Below, in pieces: positions 42,391-53,700 of a DNA stretch of 64,000 nt; the stretch's first letter is position 1, and each line of letters starts with the position of its first letter. Location of the stretch: assembly GCA_006386115.1 (NCBI GenBank), contig VFIW01000116.1:62001-126000 (forward strand), in the 5' to 3' direction. The notes beneath the pieces are model-generated. The model was not told the DNA's origin, made no database searches, and saw nothing but the letters and a program-made list of their open reading frames with translations. This DNA is from Globisporangium splendens. Its lineage: Eukaryota; Oomycota; Peronosporomycetes; Pythiales; Pythiaceae. The translations under genes were made by a program, and so were the position numbers.

Positions 42391-43608
42391 ATGGCGAGGG
42401 AATGCGCGCGCGAGCGCAGCCGCAGTCCGCGGAAGGCGAGTCGGGACGAATCTCGGGGACGGAGAAGCAGGAGCTGCAGTCGCAGCCGCAGTTCCGGTCG
42501 AAAAGTGTCCAGCAAGAGCAGACGCAGAAGAAGCCCCTCGACGGCTGCGTCGGAAGCGGATAGCGAAGGAAAGGATTCGCATCGCAGAGAACGAAAGCGT
42601 GTCTCAAAGAAGAAGTCGCACAGCCGAGAGAAGAAGCGCCGAAGACACCGTGATACGTCGAGTAGTAGCAGTGAGGGCAGTGACAATGACGCTGCAGAAG
42701 CGACCAAGTTGCGCAACCGCAAACGCGTTGAAAAGCGCTCGCGCATGTGGACAACGGTTGGCGATTCCGATGACGACGTAGAGGCTGAGAGTGCGTCCAA
42801 CGACAAGCAAGGTGATCGAAAGCACTCGCGCAGTCGCAGCCATAGCCATAGCCGATCGCGCGCAAAGCACAAACGCCGCCATAGATCAACGTCTTCATCT
42901 TCAGCTTCCGAAGACTCGTCTTCGTCCGATTCCTCCGACTCCAGTTCCGGAAGCGACGACGACCGCCACTCGCGTCACAAGAAGCGAAGCCACCGCAAGG
43001 ACCGCAAGCGAAGCAAATCGTCCAAGAGCAAGAAGAAAGACAAGAAGAAGAAATCGAAAAAGGCGAAAAAGGCTGGGTCCCATGCCGTGAACCAGAACGA
43101 ATACGGCAAGCACGGCATCATCCGCGAATCCGACTTCCATACCAAGAGCGTCTCTTTCCAAGCGTGGGTGCGCGATATCAAGAATATCAGCGACTTTAAT
43201 GGCCCAAAATGGGAAGCCATGGAGCTGTTCAAGGACTACATGGAGGACTACAACACGGCGACTTTGCCGCACGAAAAGTATTACGATATCGAAAAATACG
43301 AGATGATGCAGTACAAGAAGAAGCAACACAAGGCGAGCCGCAAGCTCTCGAAGGCGGGTGCAGAGCTGGACGCGGTCGCGGACGAGGAGCGACTGCGCCT
43401 GGAGCGACAGGAGGCGCGACAGAAGAAGGAGCAGGAGGAGTTCCGCCTCGTCATGCAGCTCATGGACAAGGAGAAGATCGAGAACATGCGCCACCAGGAG
43501 CAGCTGCGCGCGCAGATGCAGATGCACTACAAGGCCGGCAATGTCGATGAGGCGCGGCGGCTCGAGCAAATTCTGAACAAGGTGGACGACGTCAAGGGGA
43601 AGCGGTAG
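42391..43608 (+). CDS. RS-rich protein with conserved C-terminal domain, 405 aa
   Basis: A single exon. The chosen start MARECARERSRSPRKASRDE is the first ATG of the RS region; upstream frame continues without an ATG. Residues 1-230 are Arg/Ser, Lys and Ser/Asp low-complexity (RSCSRSRSSGRK, KKDKKKKSKKAKKAG). The C-terminal part is a compact conserved block: YGKHGIIRESDFHTKSVSFQ, then DFNGPKWEAMELFKDYMEDY, then NTATLPHEKYYDIEKYEMMQ, followed by a charged coiled coil and the end DDVKGKR. I recognise the block as widely conserved in eukaryotic RS-rich nuclear proteins but cannot name the family. A role in RNA processing is inferred. It is divergent from the GRAM/VASt gene. Confidence 0.8.
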   Translation: MARECARERSRSPRKASRDESRGRRSRSCSRSRSSGRKVSSKSRRRRSPSTAASEADSEGKDSHRRERKRVSKKKSHSREKKRRRHRDTSSSSSEGSDNDAAEATKLRNRKRVEKRSRMWTTVGDSDDDVEAESASNDKQGDRKHSRSRSHSHSRSRAKHKRRHRSTSSSSASEDSSSSDSSDSSSGSDDDRHSRHKKRSHRKDRKRSKSSKSKKKDKKKKSKKAKKAGSHAVNQNEYGKHGIIRESDFHTKSVSFQAWVRDIKNISDFNGPKWEAMELFKDYMEDYNTATLPHEKYYDIEKYEMMQYKKKQHKASRKLSKAGAELDAVADEERLRLERQEARQKKEQEEFRLVMQLMDKEKIENMRHQEQLRAQMQMHYKAGNVDEARRLEQILNKVDDVKGKR

Positions 43609-43688
43609 ATGGCAAAAGTCGAGTTCGCATACTATGCTGGTGTGCTTCTATTAGTTTTATGGCCGTGCGCGCTATTGTCAAAACTTGA

Positions 43689-45604
43689 TCACAGAAAGTT
43701 AAAATACTCTTTGGAAACAGTGTGTTCTCGCAGCCATAGTCCATTTTCCATCGCTTTGTACTGTAACCAATGAAAATGAACAATCTGGAAGGTCGTCCAT
43801 TCTATCGAATGTGGACTCGTGCGAAACTTGAGCAGATGCAGAAGCTGGAGCATTTCTGGGCTGTAGCTATCGCCATGCACTTTCAGTTTGTGTTGAAGGA
43901 GAACTATTGACTCAGCTTGACCAGTTTCGTCCTGCTTGCTTGCCGAGGGGCTCGTGGCGGCATCGATAGCTTCCTGGAACGCTGACATCAAGCTGCATTC
44001 GTCATTTGTCACTTCGATGCCTATTCTTCGTTCACCTTGCTGGTTCCCGTTGACTTCAAATTTTGGTGCAAAAACGTAACTCCAGTGCGCAAATCTTGAA
44101 GACGGCGCGCAGCGTTACGGCAGACGACAAGCCGTGAGCAAATGCTGCTTGGCTCACATAACTCTTTTACTCGGGTGAAACGGAATATGACCATAATGTA
44201 CTGGTGGAGCACAGCTCGGGGCAAATCGCCCTCACGCTGAAGTTGGACGTATACGTGCGTAAGTCGGTCTGCGACGCTGAGCCATAATGCCTGAAATTCG
44301 TGGAGTTTCTGGACATATTCTCGGAGCGTCTGCAGAGTTCCCTCGAATGCAGTCATACGAGATTCTGATGCGGCACAAGATTCAAAATGCCCAGCATCAA
44401 AAAGTCGAGTGGCAGTGTCCATCATACCCTCTCGGCAGAGTAAATTAGGAGCGCACCTCCATTGAGAGCACGAACGTGCGGAGGTGCTCCAGCCTGGATG
44501 ATCTCATCTGCGATGGCGAAGAATCCCGACAACGCGGCCGCAAGCAATGGCGATTCACCGCGTTCGTTGACTGAGCTGAGCGAAGCATTGCTTTTGAGTA
44601 GATGCTGCACAACTTGCAAATGCCCATTTCGACAAGCTGATATCAGGGGAGGGGGGAGGTCTTCTTCATCGATTGAATCTGGGGATGTTCCATTGGACAG
44701 CACAACTTCAATTACTCCATCGTGTCTTTCCTGCACTGCAATAAAAAGAGCAGTTCATCCTTTGGTATCTGCCGCCTCCAAATCTGCGTTGTATTGTAAG
44801 AGAACTTCTGCAACCTTCCAGTGACCATTCCGAGCAGCAGCAAGCAACGGGGCTAATTCATCCTTGTCGGTCATGCTCACACTTGCAGCGCTCTCAAGCA
44901 ACACTGCAACCACTTCGATGCGGCCATCTTGGGGGGCATTGAGTGGCGAAGATGTGCCGTTATGGTTGGTCAAATTCGCCGTTGCACCATTTTGCAGCAG
45001 CACAGTCACCACACCGAGATGACCGTTTTCAGCAGCAATGAATAGTGGAGTCTGGCCATCGTTGTCAGCCATGTCCACGCTCGCGTCATTCCCAAGAAGT
45101 TCCGTGGCAACGTTGAGGTGGCCCTCGTTGGAAGCGACGAACAGTGGAGTCCATCCGTCATTGTCGCTCAAGTTCACGCTCGCGGTTTTTTTTACCAGCA
45201 GGGCAACCACATCGTGGTGACCACTCTGGGCAGCGATGAATAACGAAGTCTGACCATCGCTGTCAGCCACATCTACAGATGCCGCCGTCTGCAACAGCGT
45301 CGAAGTCGCCATTTTCTGCAGCAATGCAAATTGAAATTTGTGCTGCTTGATCATCCCGCCCGATCACGTACCACTCACCTTCAGAATTCTCCACAGTGCC
45401 AGCCTGACTGCCGTCTGGCGTGATCAGCGGTGATGGCTGCACATCGGTCGCGTCCGCCGGCGTCTTGCTCTTGTTCGGTTGCCATGTCTTCTCCTCTTCT
45501 TCGCTGTCGATATTCTCTTGTGAGGTGGCCTGCTGTGGCTCTTTTTGTGGATGGGAATCAACTGGGGTATAAAAATGGCTCGACCCGGCGCTGTTGCAGC
45601 CCAT
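43689..45604 (-). pseudogene. Ankyrin-repeat protein gene with frameshift and in-frame stop
   Basis: Exon text starts MGCNSAGSSHFYTPVDSHPQ. The first ankyrin helix (AAENGDFDA) then falls out of frame. Repeats resume in another frame (DSDGQTSLFIAAQSGHHDVV, DNDGWTPLFVASNEGHLNVA, DNDGQTPLFIAAENGHLGVV, two more degenerate). Within the next repeat a TGA (44755-44757) interrupts DTKG-stop-TALFIAVQERHDG, although ankyrin text continues in the same frame to YSAER. Downstream, two normal introns (about 44428-44335 and a 62-nt one near 44035-43974) rescue the remaining frame changes. They lead to a helical C-terminal region (LREYVQKLHEFQALWLSV) and a Met-rich end (WLQYKAMENGLWLREHTV). So two lesions, one frameshift near 45.30 kb and one nonsense codon, remain unexplained. 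Ankyrin proteins mediate protein contacts; a partner is unknown. Either a recent pseudogene or assembly errors. Confidence 0.6.
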
Positions 45605-45873
45605 TCAGCGCGTTAAGAGAGTCAAACATCTCATCGATTTTCACTGTGAAATGCGCTGAAACAGGCTTTCCGAAGTGAACCAACAACTCGGAACCCACTG
45701 CACCGCCATGGGTCAACGGTTAACCATGCCGAATCGCTTCGAAAAAATTGTCACCCTGCCAAATGAATGATTTGAGAAGATCAAATTTGTCATAAACGAC
45801 ACTTTGCACCTACCAGTTTCTTTTTGTTGTAAGCGACAGAGCTCCCAATATCAGCACCCAATCCAGGACAAGC

Positions 45874-47250
45874 ATGGCTAGATCTGATGGGGAAAACGCA
45901 CAGTGGGCAGATGCTGTCGGCGCGAATGATGGCGACACTGACCCACCGCCCAGCGGACTGCAGCTCGGCATCCGCGGCTACGCGTGCCAGGTGTTTGACG
46001 ACGCGCGTGTGGCGTGGTCGCTGCACCGCGAGCAGCACCTGATCCCGTGGCGCATGGCGAGCGATCTGCGTGTCGACCGCTTCGACGCGCGTAACCTGCT
46101 GGACGACAAAGCGCTTTTCCGGAAGCTCAAGAAGCAGCCCGAAAGGGATGAGCACAGTGACGCTGCAGGTGATGGTGCACAAGCGAAGGCGGATACTGAG
46201 AGATTGCTCCATGAGCTGCGCTACGGGGACTACGCTGTGGAGTTCCCCAAGCCAGTGGTGGTGGATGAAGATGAGGAAGCAACCGCTGAGAACAAGTTTC
46301 CGTATGCGTATCCAGAGGACCACGACGATGACGGCGATGAGAGTGCGTATAGTCCTCCGTGGTTGATGCCGGAGGATATGGTGCAGGTACGTGCTATAAT
46401 TCTACTGGTCACTGTTGGCGAGCATTGTACTGACAGAAATATGATGATGCATGTAGCCGCGGTCAAAGAAACTCCATGAGATCATTAGCGCCACGGCCAA
46501 GAAAGCTCGCGAGCATCCGCAATTAGAAGTGCTACTGCGAGTACGTCTGAGTATCAATGACCAGGCATCTTTGTCTGCTTGTGAATGCATCAATAACGCA
46601 TTTTTTGTTAGGTAAAGTTGCGCTCCAACATCAAATTTGGCTTCCTCGACCCAACGCATGCATTCAACGCGTACTACGTGTACCTGAGGGATACGAACCC
46701 GCCATCGCGAGATCCAGTGGCTCAAGCGGCTCTGAATGGGAGGTCGCTCCTCGGAGAGGAGTACGACGAGGACGTAAGTGGAAAGGAGCCCTGGCATCTT
46801 TTCAAGCATGTCTCACATATCCATTATGTGCTTCTGATGTAGAGTGATAAAGAGGACGATGCGGTTGGAGCAGTAGCACCGCCAACGGAAATGCAGCAAG
46901 CACAAGAAGGAGATGCACAAGTAACGCTAGAAGAGACGTCAGCACTGACCACCGACGAGGAGAAGCGCGCGATGCGACTGAAACGAGCCAAGCTCTTGGC
47001 AGTCCATTTCCAGCATGCTGCCGTCGAAAAGAAGGCTCAAGAGCCAAGTGCTGAGAATGAAGTCAACCTCCATAGCTCTGAGAGCCGTGCCGATAGAAGT
47101 CGAGACATAAATCGGTCATTTACACGAAGGCGCAACCGCAGTCGGAGTCGGAGCAGGAGTCGCAGCAGCCGGCGGAGAAAATGGAGACGAAGAAGCAGAA
47201 GTTCAAGTGAAAACCGTTGTCGATCACGGTCTCCCTTTGCAAAACAGTAG
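45874..47250 (+). CDS. SFSWAP: SFSWAP-like splicing regulator (SWAP/SURP and RS domains)
   Basis: A four-exon model with all phases 0: 45874-46386, 46457-46540, 46612-46773 and 46843-47250 (387 residues). The N-terminal DRY_EERY/SWAP domain shows GIRGYACQVFDDARVAWSLH and HLIPWRMASDLRVDRFDARN, as in suppressor-of-white-apricot proteins. Exons 2-3 encode a SURP module (KKLHEIISATAKKAREHPQL, then FGFLDPTHAFNAYYVYLRD). The C-terminus is a short RS domain (SRSRSRSRSSRRRKWRRRSR). SURP modules bind SF1-like partners and RNA; family members regulate alternative splicing in the nucleus. It is shorter than animal SFSWAP, with one SURP instead of two. It is divergent from the ankyrin gene and convergent with AspRS. 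Confidence 0.88.
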
Positions 47251-47434
47251 CACTGCTTGTAGTGTCCAAGGATGGCGAGAGCTAACAAAACGATTAGCTC
47301 AAGCATATGAAAAAAAGAAAAGGTTTTCTGTTTCTTACTTAACTACCACAAAGAGCGCAGTTCCACGAACACGATAGAAACAGGCAGATTTCCTCATTCT
47401 TTGGTCACGATACCATCTCGAAGCATATCGCTGC

Positions 47435-49226
47435 TTATGGGAACAAACGTTTCTGTGTGACATCAGCAACACACATACATAAACAAAAAAAGTTAGGCAA
47501 ATGGATCTCACACACAAACCACATATATAAAGAGCAGTTCGTACCGGGTCACGTGGGAACATGGACGCCTTGCGGATGTTGCCGAGGCCCAAGTAGAGCA
47601 TGACGACACGTTCGAGGCCGATGCCACCGCCACCGTGCGGCAGCGCACCGAACTTGAACGCATCAATGTACGCCTTGAGTGATTCCTTCGGGATACCAAG
47701 CGCGTCCACGCGCTCTTCGAGCAGCTTGGCGTCGTGCACACGCTGCGCGCCAGACACGATTTCTTCGCCGCGGATCATCAGATCGTACGAGTTACTCCAG
47801 CGCTTGTCGTTCGGGTCTGGCATCGTGTAGAACGGACGCACGGCCAATGGGAACTTGTCCAAGATGTAAAAGTCCGAGTCGTATTTCTCCTTGACCAATC
47901 GGCCGAGCCATTTTTCGTTTTCCGTGCTCAAGTCTTCCTCGAGCTCCTGGGTCGCGCCGGCAGCCTTGAGCATGTTCACACCTTCCTCGAACGAGATGAT
48001 GAGTGATGGCTTGTGGTACTTGAGCGGCTCAAATGGGAACTGCTCGTTGATCGCAGCCAGCTCCTTGCTGAAACGCGCCACCAGGTTGTCGAAAATGTAG
48101 ATGAACAAGTCCGAGAACACGTCGAGCACTTCGTGGTAGTGCTCCTTGATCACCATCTCGAAGTCCAAGCCAGTGAACTCGCACATGTGACGGTGCGTGT
48201 TGGAGTTTTCCGCACGGAACACTGGACCGATTTCGTAGACACGTTCAAGACCCGAGCACGCACACGCCATTTGCTTGTACAATTGCGGCGACTGCGCCAA
48301 ACACGCTTCCTGGTCAAAGTACTTGAGCTTAAACACGCTCGATCCACTTTCACTCGCGCCACCAATGAGCTTTGGCGTGTGAATCTCCACAAAGTCGCGG
48401 CTCTGGAGGAACTCGCGGAACAGCTGGCTCACGCCCGATTGGATGCGCATGATCGCCTGGTTGGCAGGGGTACGCAGGTCCAAGACACGAGTGTTGAGGC
48501 GCGTGTCGAGCAGCACGTCGACGTAGTTCGAGCCTTCAGCCTTCACAAGCGCTTCTGGTCGAGCCGCATCTTCGAATTGGAACGGCAACTCAGGGAGCGC
48601 CTTGCTCACGATGAAGATCTTCTCCACGCTCAACTCGACGTTCTTCTGCGTCGTGCTCGTCACTTCCTGCGCTGGCAGCGTCACAGTCACGAACACATCG
48701 ACGATCGACTCCTTCGGGATGCCGCTCGAGAACTTGATCATCTCGCGCGGAACGACGTCGCTTTCGTTCAAGATGCCCTGGATGGACGACATCTTTTGGC
48801 GAATCGTGATGAACGCGATCTTGGACTTGGCGCGCACGCTCTGCAGGTTACCGCGCACCCAGAACGACTGGCCCTGCAACTCCGGGTTGATCTCGCTCAC
48901 GCTGTATAGATAGAGGCACGATGATGTTAGTTGTAGCTGCATCCTTCACGCTTGAACTCAATACGCATGTGTACTTACAACTTGTAGACCTTGTCGGTCT
49001 TGCCCTGCGATTGGATGAGCGGCAACTCGCCGAACGAGTCGTTGAGCTTTGGCTCCGCGGCCGCAGCCTACAAGAGGAAAGAAACGAGGGAAGGAGCGAG
49101 GTGAGGCAGAGACACACAGAAGCTTAGACACCGCGTGCATGGGCTACGCACCGCAGCGCGCTGGCGCTCGAGGATGCGCAGCTCCTTCTTGGTCAGCTTC
49201 TTCTCCTTGGGGGCGTCGTCGGCCAT
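47435..49226 (-). CDS. DARS1: Aspartyl-tRNA synthetase, cytosolic
   Basis: A four-exon model, phase-checked: 49226-49152, 49067-48979, 48901-47545 and 47452-47435. The N-terminus is Lys-rich (MADDAPKEKKLTKKELRILE), typical of eukaryotic AspRS. An OB-fold anticodon-binding domain follows (QGQSFWVRGNLQSVRAKSK). Class II motif 2 is VYEIGPVFRAENSNTHRHMC. Further signature blocks are KYDSDFYILDKFPLAVRPFY, TMPDPNDKRWSNSYDLMIRG and EEIVSGAQRVHD. Motif 3 is FGALPHGGGGIGLERVVMLY. The last exon, only 18 nt, supplies KRLFP and the stop, restoring the conserved MFPRDPKR ending. It charges tRNA-Asp in the cytosol. It shares a 209-bp divergent spacer with the RNase HII gene. Confidence 0.95.
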
Positions 49227-49435
49227 CTTGTCGTCGTGGCTCAAATTTGATACTGACCGCCAACCAGCCACAGGAATCCAGTCTTCCACTGCTCTCACAT
49301 CTAATTCGCTATTAATTGAAGATCTCAAGCGAATAAAATCATGGGTTTTGATAATAACGGACTTTGATTCGTGGAAAATAAACCAAGCCATCTCCATCTT
49401 TATGCTGCCAAGCGACTGGGCTTCGTGGAAAATAC

Positions 49436-50630
49436 ATGCGGCACACAGCGGCACAGCTCCTGCGCTGCTCGGCACGTCTCCTTCCCGTCGCTGTCGTCAC
49501 TCGCGCGCTCATGGGTTCAAAGGAGACGCCGACGGTGGTGCGTGCGGTGGGCACGCGGCGCTCGGCGCGTCTCGCGACCGCGTCTCTTGCAGCCGATTCT
49601 ACTGGCGCCACAGCGCGCGGCTTCTGCACCACAAGAGCAGAGGCAGAGGGTGATGCGGCGGCCGACGATGCAGACGCATCTGATCTGAGCGCCAAGCGGA
49701 AGAAGCGCAAGACCGCAGTGAAGGCGCCTGCACCAACTGCAGACGGTCTTGCTGATGCTGACGATAGTGGCGAGAGCCCATCGGCTGTGAAGTTTCCGCA
49801 CGGCACGCTTTCGCGCGCGTTCGAGGCTGCGAAGGTCGCCAAGGGGTACAAGACCGTCGTCGGCGTCGACGAAGCTGGACGCGGTCCACTTGCAGGACCA
49901 GTCGTCGCCGCGGCGTGCTACGTGCCGCTCGATGTCGTGATCGAAGGCGTGCACGATAGCAAGAAGCTCAACGAGGAGCAGCGCGAAGCTCTCTACGAGC
50001 TGCTCACCTCGCACCCACGCGTCCAGTACGCCGTGCATGTCAACAGCGCCCAGCGGATCGACGAGATCAACATCCTACAGGTGTGCGTCATTGTTCTTAT
50101 ATCACCATTGCGATACAACATGTGCATTCGCCTGACGATGTCTTTTGACCATTAGGCGTCGCTCGAGTCCATGGTGAAGGCATCGGAAGCGCTGGCGCAG
50201 AAGCCCGATTTCGTGTTTGTCGACGGCAACCGCATGCCGCCGACCATCACTGTCGATGCCGAGACCGTCGTGAAGGGGGACTCGAAAGTGTACTCCATCG
50301 CCGCAGCCTCTATCATCGCCAAGGTAACCAACTGCTCGCACACAGAGCTCAAATTTCCTCTTGGAACTTGTCGAATGCATCCCCATTGTTATTATTATCA
50401 TGTTTGTATGACCGCAGGTCACACGAGATCGCCTGATGGTCGAGTACGATGCGCAGTACCCGCAGTACAACCTCAAGCAGCACAAGGGGTACCCGACGAG
50501 AGACCACATGGCGGCGATCGCCAAGCACGGCCCGTGCGAGATCCACCGAATGACATTCGCGCCGCTCAAGCCCAAGGAGGACAAGAAGAAGACGGCGAAG
50601 AAGGCAAAGGCGCCTAAAGTTGCGAAATAG
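49436..50630 (+). CDS. rnhB: Ribonuclease HII, bacterial type, organelle-targeted
   Basis: Three exons, phase 0: 49436-50080, 50156-50323 and 50418-50630 (341 residues). Residues 1-26 (MRHTAAQLLRCSARLLPVAV) are basic and amphipathic, like a mitochondrial presequence. After a disordered linker the catalytic domain shows KTVVGVDEAGRGPLAGPVVA (first Asp-Glu pair), VHDSKKLNEEQREALYELL, PDFVFVDGNRMPP (third acidic residue) and YSIAAASIIAKVTRDRLM (fourth Asp). It continues with YPQYNLKQHKGYPTRDHMAA and the end HGPCEIHRMTFAP. These blocks fit bacterial RNase HII rather than eukaryotic RNase H2A. It removes ribonucleotides and RNA primers from RNA/DNA hybrids. A Lys-rich tail (KKTAKKAKAPKVAK) is appended. 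It converges on the myosin gene. Confidence 0.92.
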
Positions 50631-50720
50631 AGAGCCAGCTAGGTGGGTGGATGAAAAATGCTGATTAAATGGGCTTATAAATATGCTCTACGTACACACA
50701 AAAAGAAACTATCTCTCTCT

Positions 50721-53700
50721 CTAAGCCTTGGACACGTGCATGACTTCGGTGTCGTTCTTTGGCTTTGGCATCGGCGCAATTGGGAACACGCCGGGCGCGC
50801 TGCTGCCGAGACTGTAGCGCTGTTCCGGGGAGAGCGGGATCACCATCGTGCGCTCGTCAGTGAACATGCGCATCTCAAAGCACTCGTCGCAGACACGCTG
50901 GCGCTCCGTGTACCCCATTTCAGGGAGCAGCAGCTTCCGCGTCGAGTGCTCGAAGCAGAACGAGTGGCCGCAGCAACGGCAGTGGTGGCGCCGCGTGAGC
51001 ACCGAGAACTTACAGTGGCACTCCTTGCAGATCGAGTCCTTGCTCCATCGCGGGAGCGCAGCGGGACCAGTGATCGAGAACGTGGATCGCCACGTGGATG
51101 CACTCGAAGACGAGCGCGGTCGGAAGTCCAAAGACGCAGATCGCATTGGGCGGTGCAGCGAGTCCGTGTCGTCGTCGTCGTCATTCCCGTCGTCCTCGAA
51201 GTACGCAGCGAGCCCGCGACTGTACTTATCTGACGGCAACGGGGTCAAGTTTCTCGGATTCCACGACGAGCGACCGTAGATCTTCGACACCGTCACGGGT
51301 GCTGCGTACAGCTGACGACCTCCTCTCGTGAACGACGCGTCTTCGACCGTGTGCGAGCGACGTCGGCCAGCGCGTCTTGAAGCAGGCGTCGCATCATCGC
51401 TGCTGTCGCCATCGTCGTCATACTCGTTCCAGTGCAGCTCCGACCTGGTCTCGTCCTCGTCGTCGTCGTCGTTGTTGTCCTCGCCATTGTCGTACTCGGG
51501 CACTGCCTCGGGGAATGCTGACGACGACGGATTGAGCTGCAGGCGCATCGTCTTGGCTTTGATCTGCGACGCCACCAGCTTCCGCATGACGCGCTCTCGT
51601 TCTTCGTCGTCTAGCTGAGTCGACGACATCGCCGACGCCTTGAGCTCGTCCTTCAGCTGACGCACCTCTTCCTCGGCCTGTTCCTGCTGCGCTCGCCAGA
51701 GATCCAAGCTATGGCGACGTTCGGCCGCGCCAGGAGTGTAGGCAGCGTCGGTCAGACTCCTGCGGCGGCCAACCTTGGCTCTAGAAGAGCGCTGGAACTG
51801 CGCAAGAGCCTCCGGTGACGCACCAATTGGTGGCTTTTGAGCGCTACCTTCGACCCGAGCCGGGAAACTGAGGCGTCGAGAACGAAGGGCCACGAATCCG
51901 TCATCGGCAGCATTCGGATTGCCATTGTCGTGGAGGAATCGCTCTTTCGGCTTCTTCTCCGGTGTGAGAACTTTGTGGGACGGAGACAGTGGCGCCACCT
52001 CTTGCTGCGGCTCGCTTTCGTCGACAACAGGTTGCTGTTGCTGGAGCAATGGCTGCTGAAGCGTTGGCTGTTGCTGCACTGCCGGTTGCTGCATGATATT
52101 TCTCATGGCCTCGAGCTGCTGTTTCAACTGCGCCAGTTCGTCCTTCAACTGCATGTTGTCCTCCTTGAGCTTGGCGACGTTCTTGCTTTCCTGACGCAGC
52201 TCCCGCAGCTGCTTCTTCGCCACGCGCATCCGCTCCGCGCACTGCAACGCGATGACTGCGGATCGGAAATGCTTGTACTTTTTCGCCGCACTAGCACACC
52301 GCCACGCCGTCGTGATGCGAACCGCTGCGCGGATCTCTCGCAGCTTCTGGACGCATCGCGCGGCCACGCGACGTCGAAATTGGCACTGGAGTCGCAGCAC
52401 AGCGTGTCGGACGCGCAAGAACCTGCGACGAGCGCAAAACGCGCGAATCTGCTTCTGCAGGAACGTCGCCTTCATCGTCTGCCGCACCCACTGCACAAAG
52501 TCTCGCGCGCGGCGACCGCGGTGCTGCGCCTGGAGCTTCAGCACAAGCTTACGAATGCGCTGGTACCGGTTGCGCTGCTGGTACATTCGGCAGAACTTCT
52601 GCAGCACGATGACTGACTGCTTCAGTACGTGTGAGCGGTAGTTTTCGAGCTTTTCGTAGGGCTGGCGACGGAAAAACACCCGCGTTTTACCAAGACTCAC
52701 GCCCTCGGGGGACGTGAACTTCGTGTCCTCGCCGTGAATCATCCGCGCATATTTACGCAGATTCTCGTCAAGACGCATCGCCACAGACCACTGTTGCTTT
52801 GTCGAAGACGCCGATTTCTCACACAGCAAGATCCGCTGATACCGGTCCAGGAATTGCTGGTGCGACATACGAACAGGGAACCCCGCACGCGCGACGCGCA
52901 CAGCTTCGAGCACACCGCCGCTTCGTAGCTGCTCGACGACACGCGCGCAGCCGAAGTCGTCGCACACGTTGCGGTCGTTGGGCTTGATGCAGCGCACGTA
53001 GTGCGGTGTCGTAGAGCGGATGATCTCCATGAGCTCGTTGAGCTGCATCTTGAACTGAGTACCGACACTGACGGCGGCAATGGACGACTTCGCACGGCGG
53101 ATCACGACGCGGTTCGAGCTCGGTGCCTTCATTGGGCTCATCACAGCGCTAGCAGAAACATCAGTCGACGCAATCAGATCTCCTGTGGTCGCCACATTCT
53201 CGTCTGCCGCGACGCCGCCGACAGCAGCGAGGCTCTGGATCAGAGGACTTGACGAGTTCGAGAGCAATTGTGCGGCACTTTCACAGAACGAGTCCTTGTT
53301 CTTGGCGAGAAAACCTTCGGCCGTGTACGTGACTTTTCCGGCGTAGTGCGAGACGATGAAGTGCGTCTGGCGCAGAAAGCCCGCAGTCGCGTGGAAGTGC
53401 GGGTGCGCAGCCTTCTTGTGGAACTCGCCGTAGTACTTGGCCACGAGCGCCCGGTCCGTGCCCTGCGGGAAGAGGCATTCCTGGTCCGTGAGCGAGAAGA
53501 TGCCGATCGGTTTCTTCTCAAAGAGCTCGAGACACGCGATGTTGTTGGGAAAATCCACGAACGTCCACGCGATGCCCTCATCCCGGTACAAACGCTGCTC
53601 TTCGGCGAAGACGTACTCGTTGAACTGGTGCTGCAGCGCCTCGTTGGCGTAGTTGATGCAAAGTTGCTCAAACGAGTTCACAGCCATGTCTTCAAAGCCA

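Noticed and set aside
41759..42898. 379-codon minus-strand ORF taken whole
   Set aside because: Only its 3' part is exon 1 of the GRAM/VASt gene. The part above 42390 is antisense to the RS-rich gene.
43974..44428. Two further frame changes in the ankyrin gene, first read as frameshifts
   Set aside because: Both are removed by introns with proper sites and phase (GTATGA...CTGCAG and a 62-nt GTGAAC...TTCCAG), so only the change near 45.30 kb and the TGA at 44755 remain unexplained.
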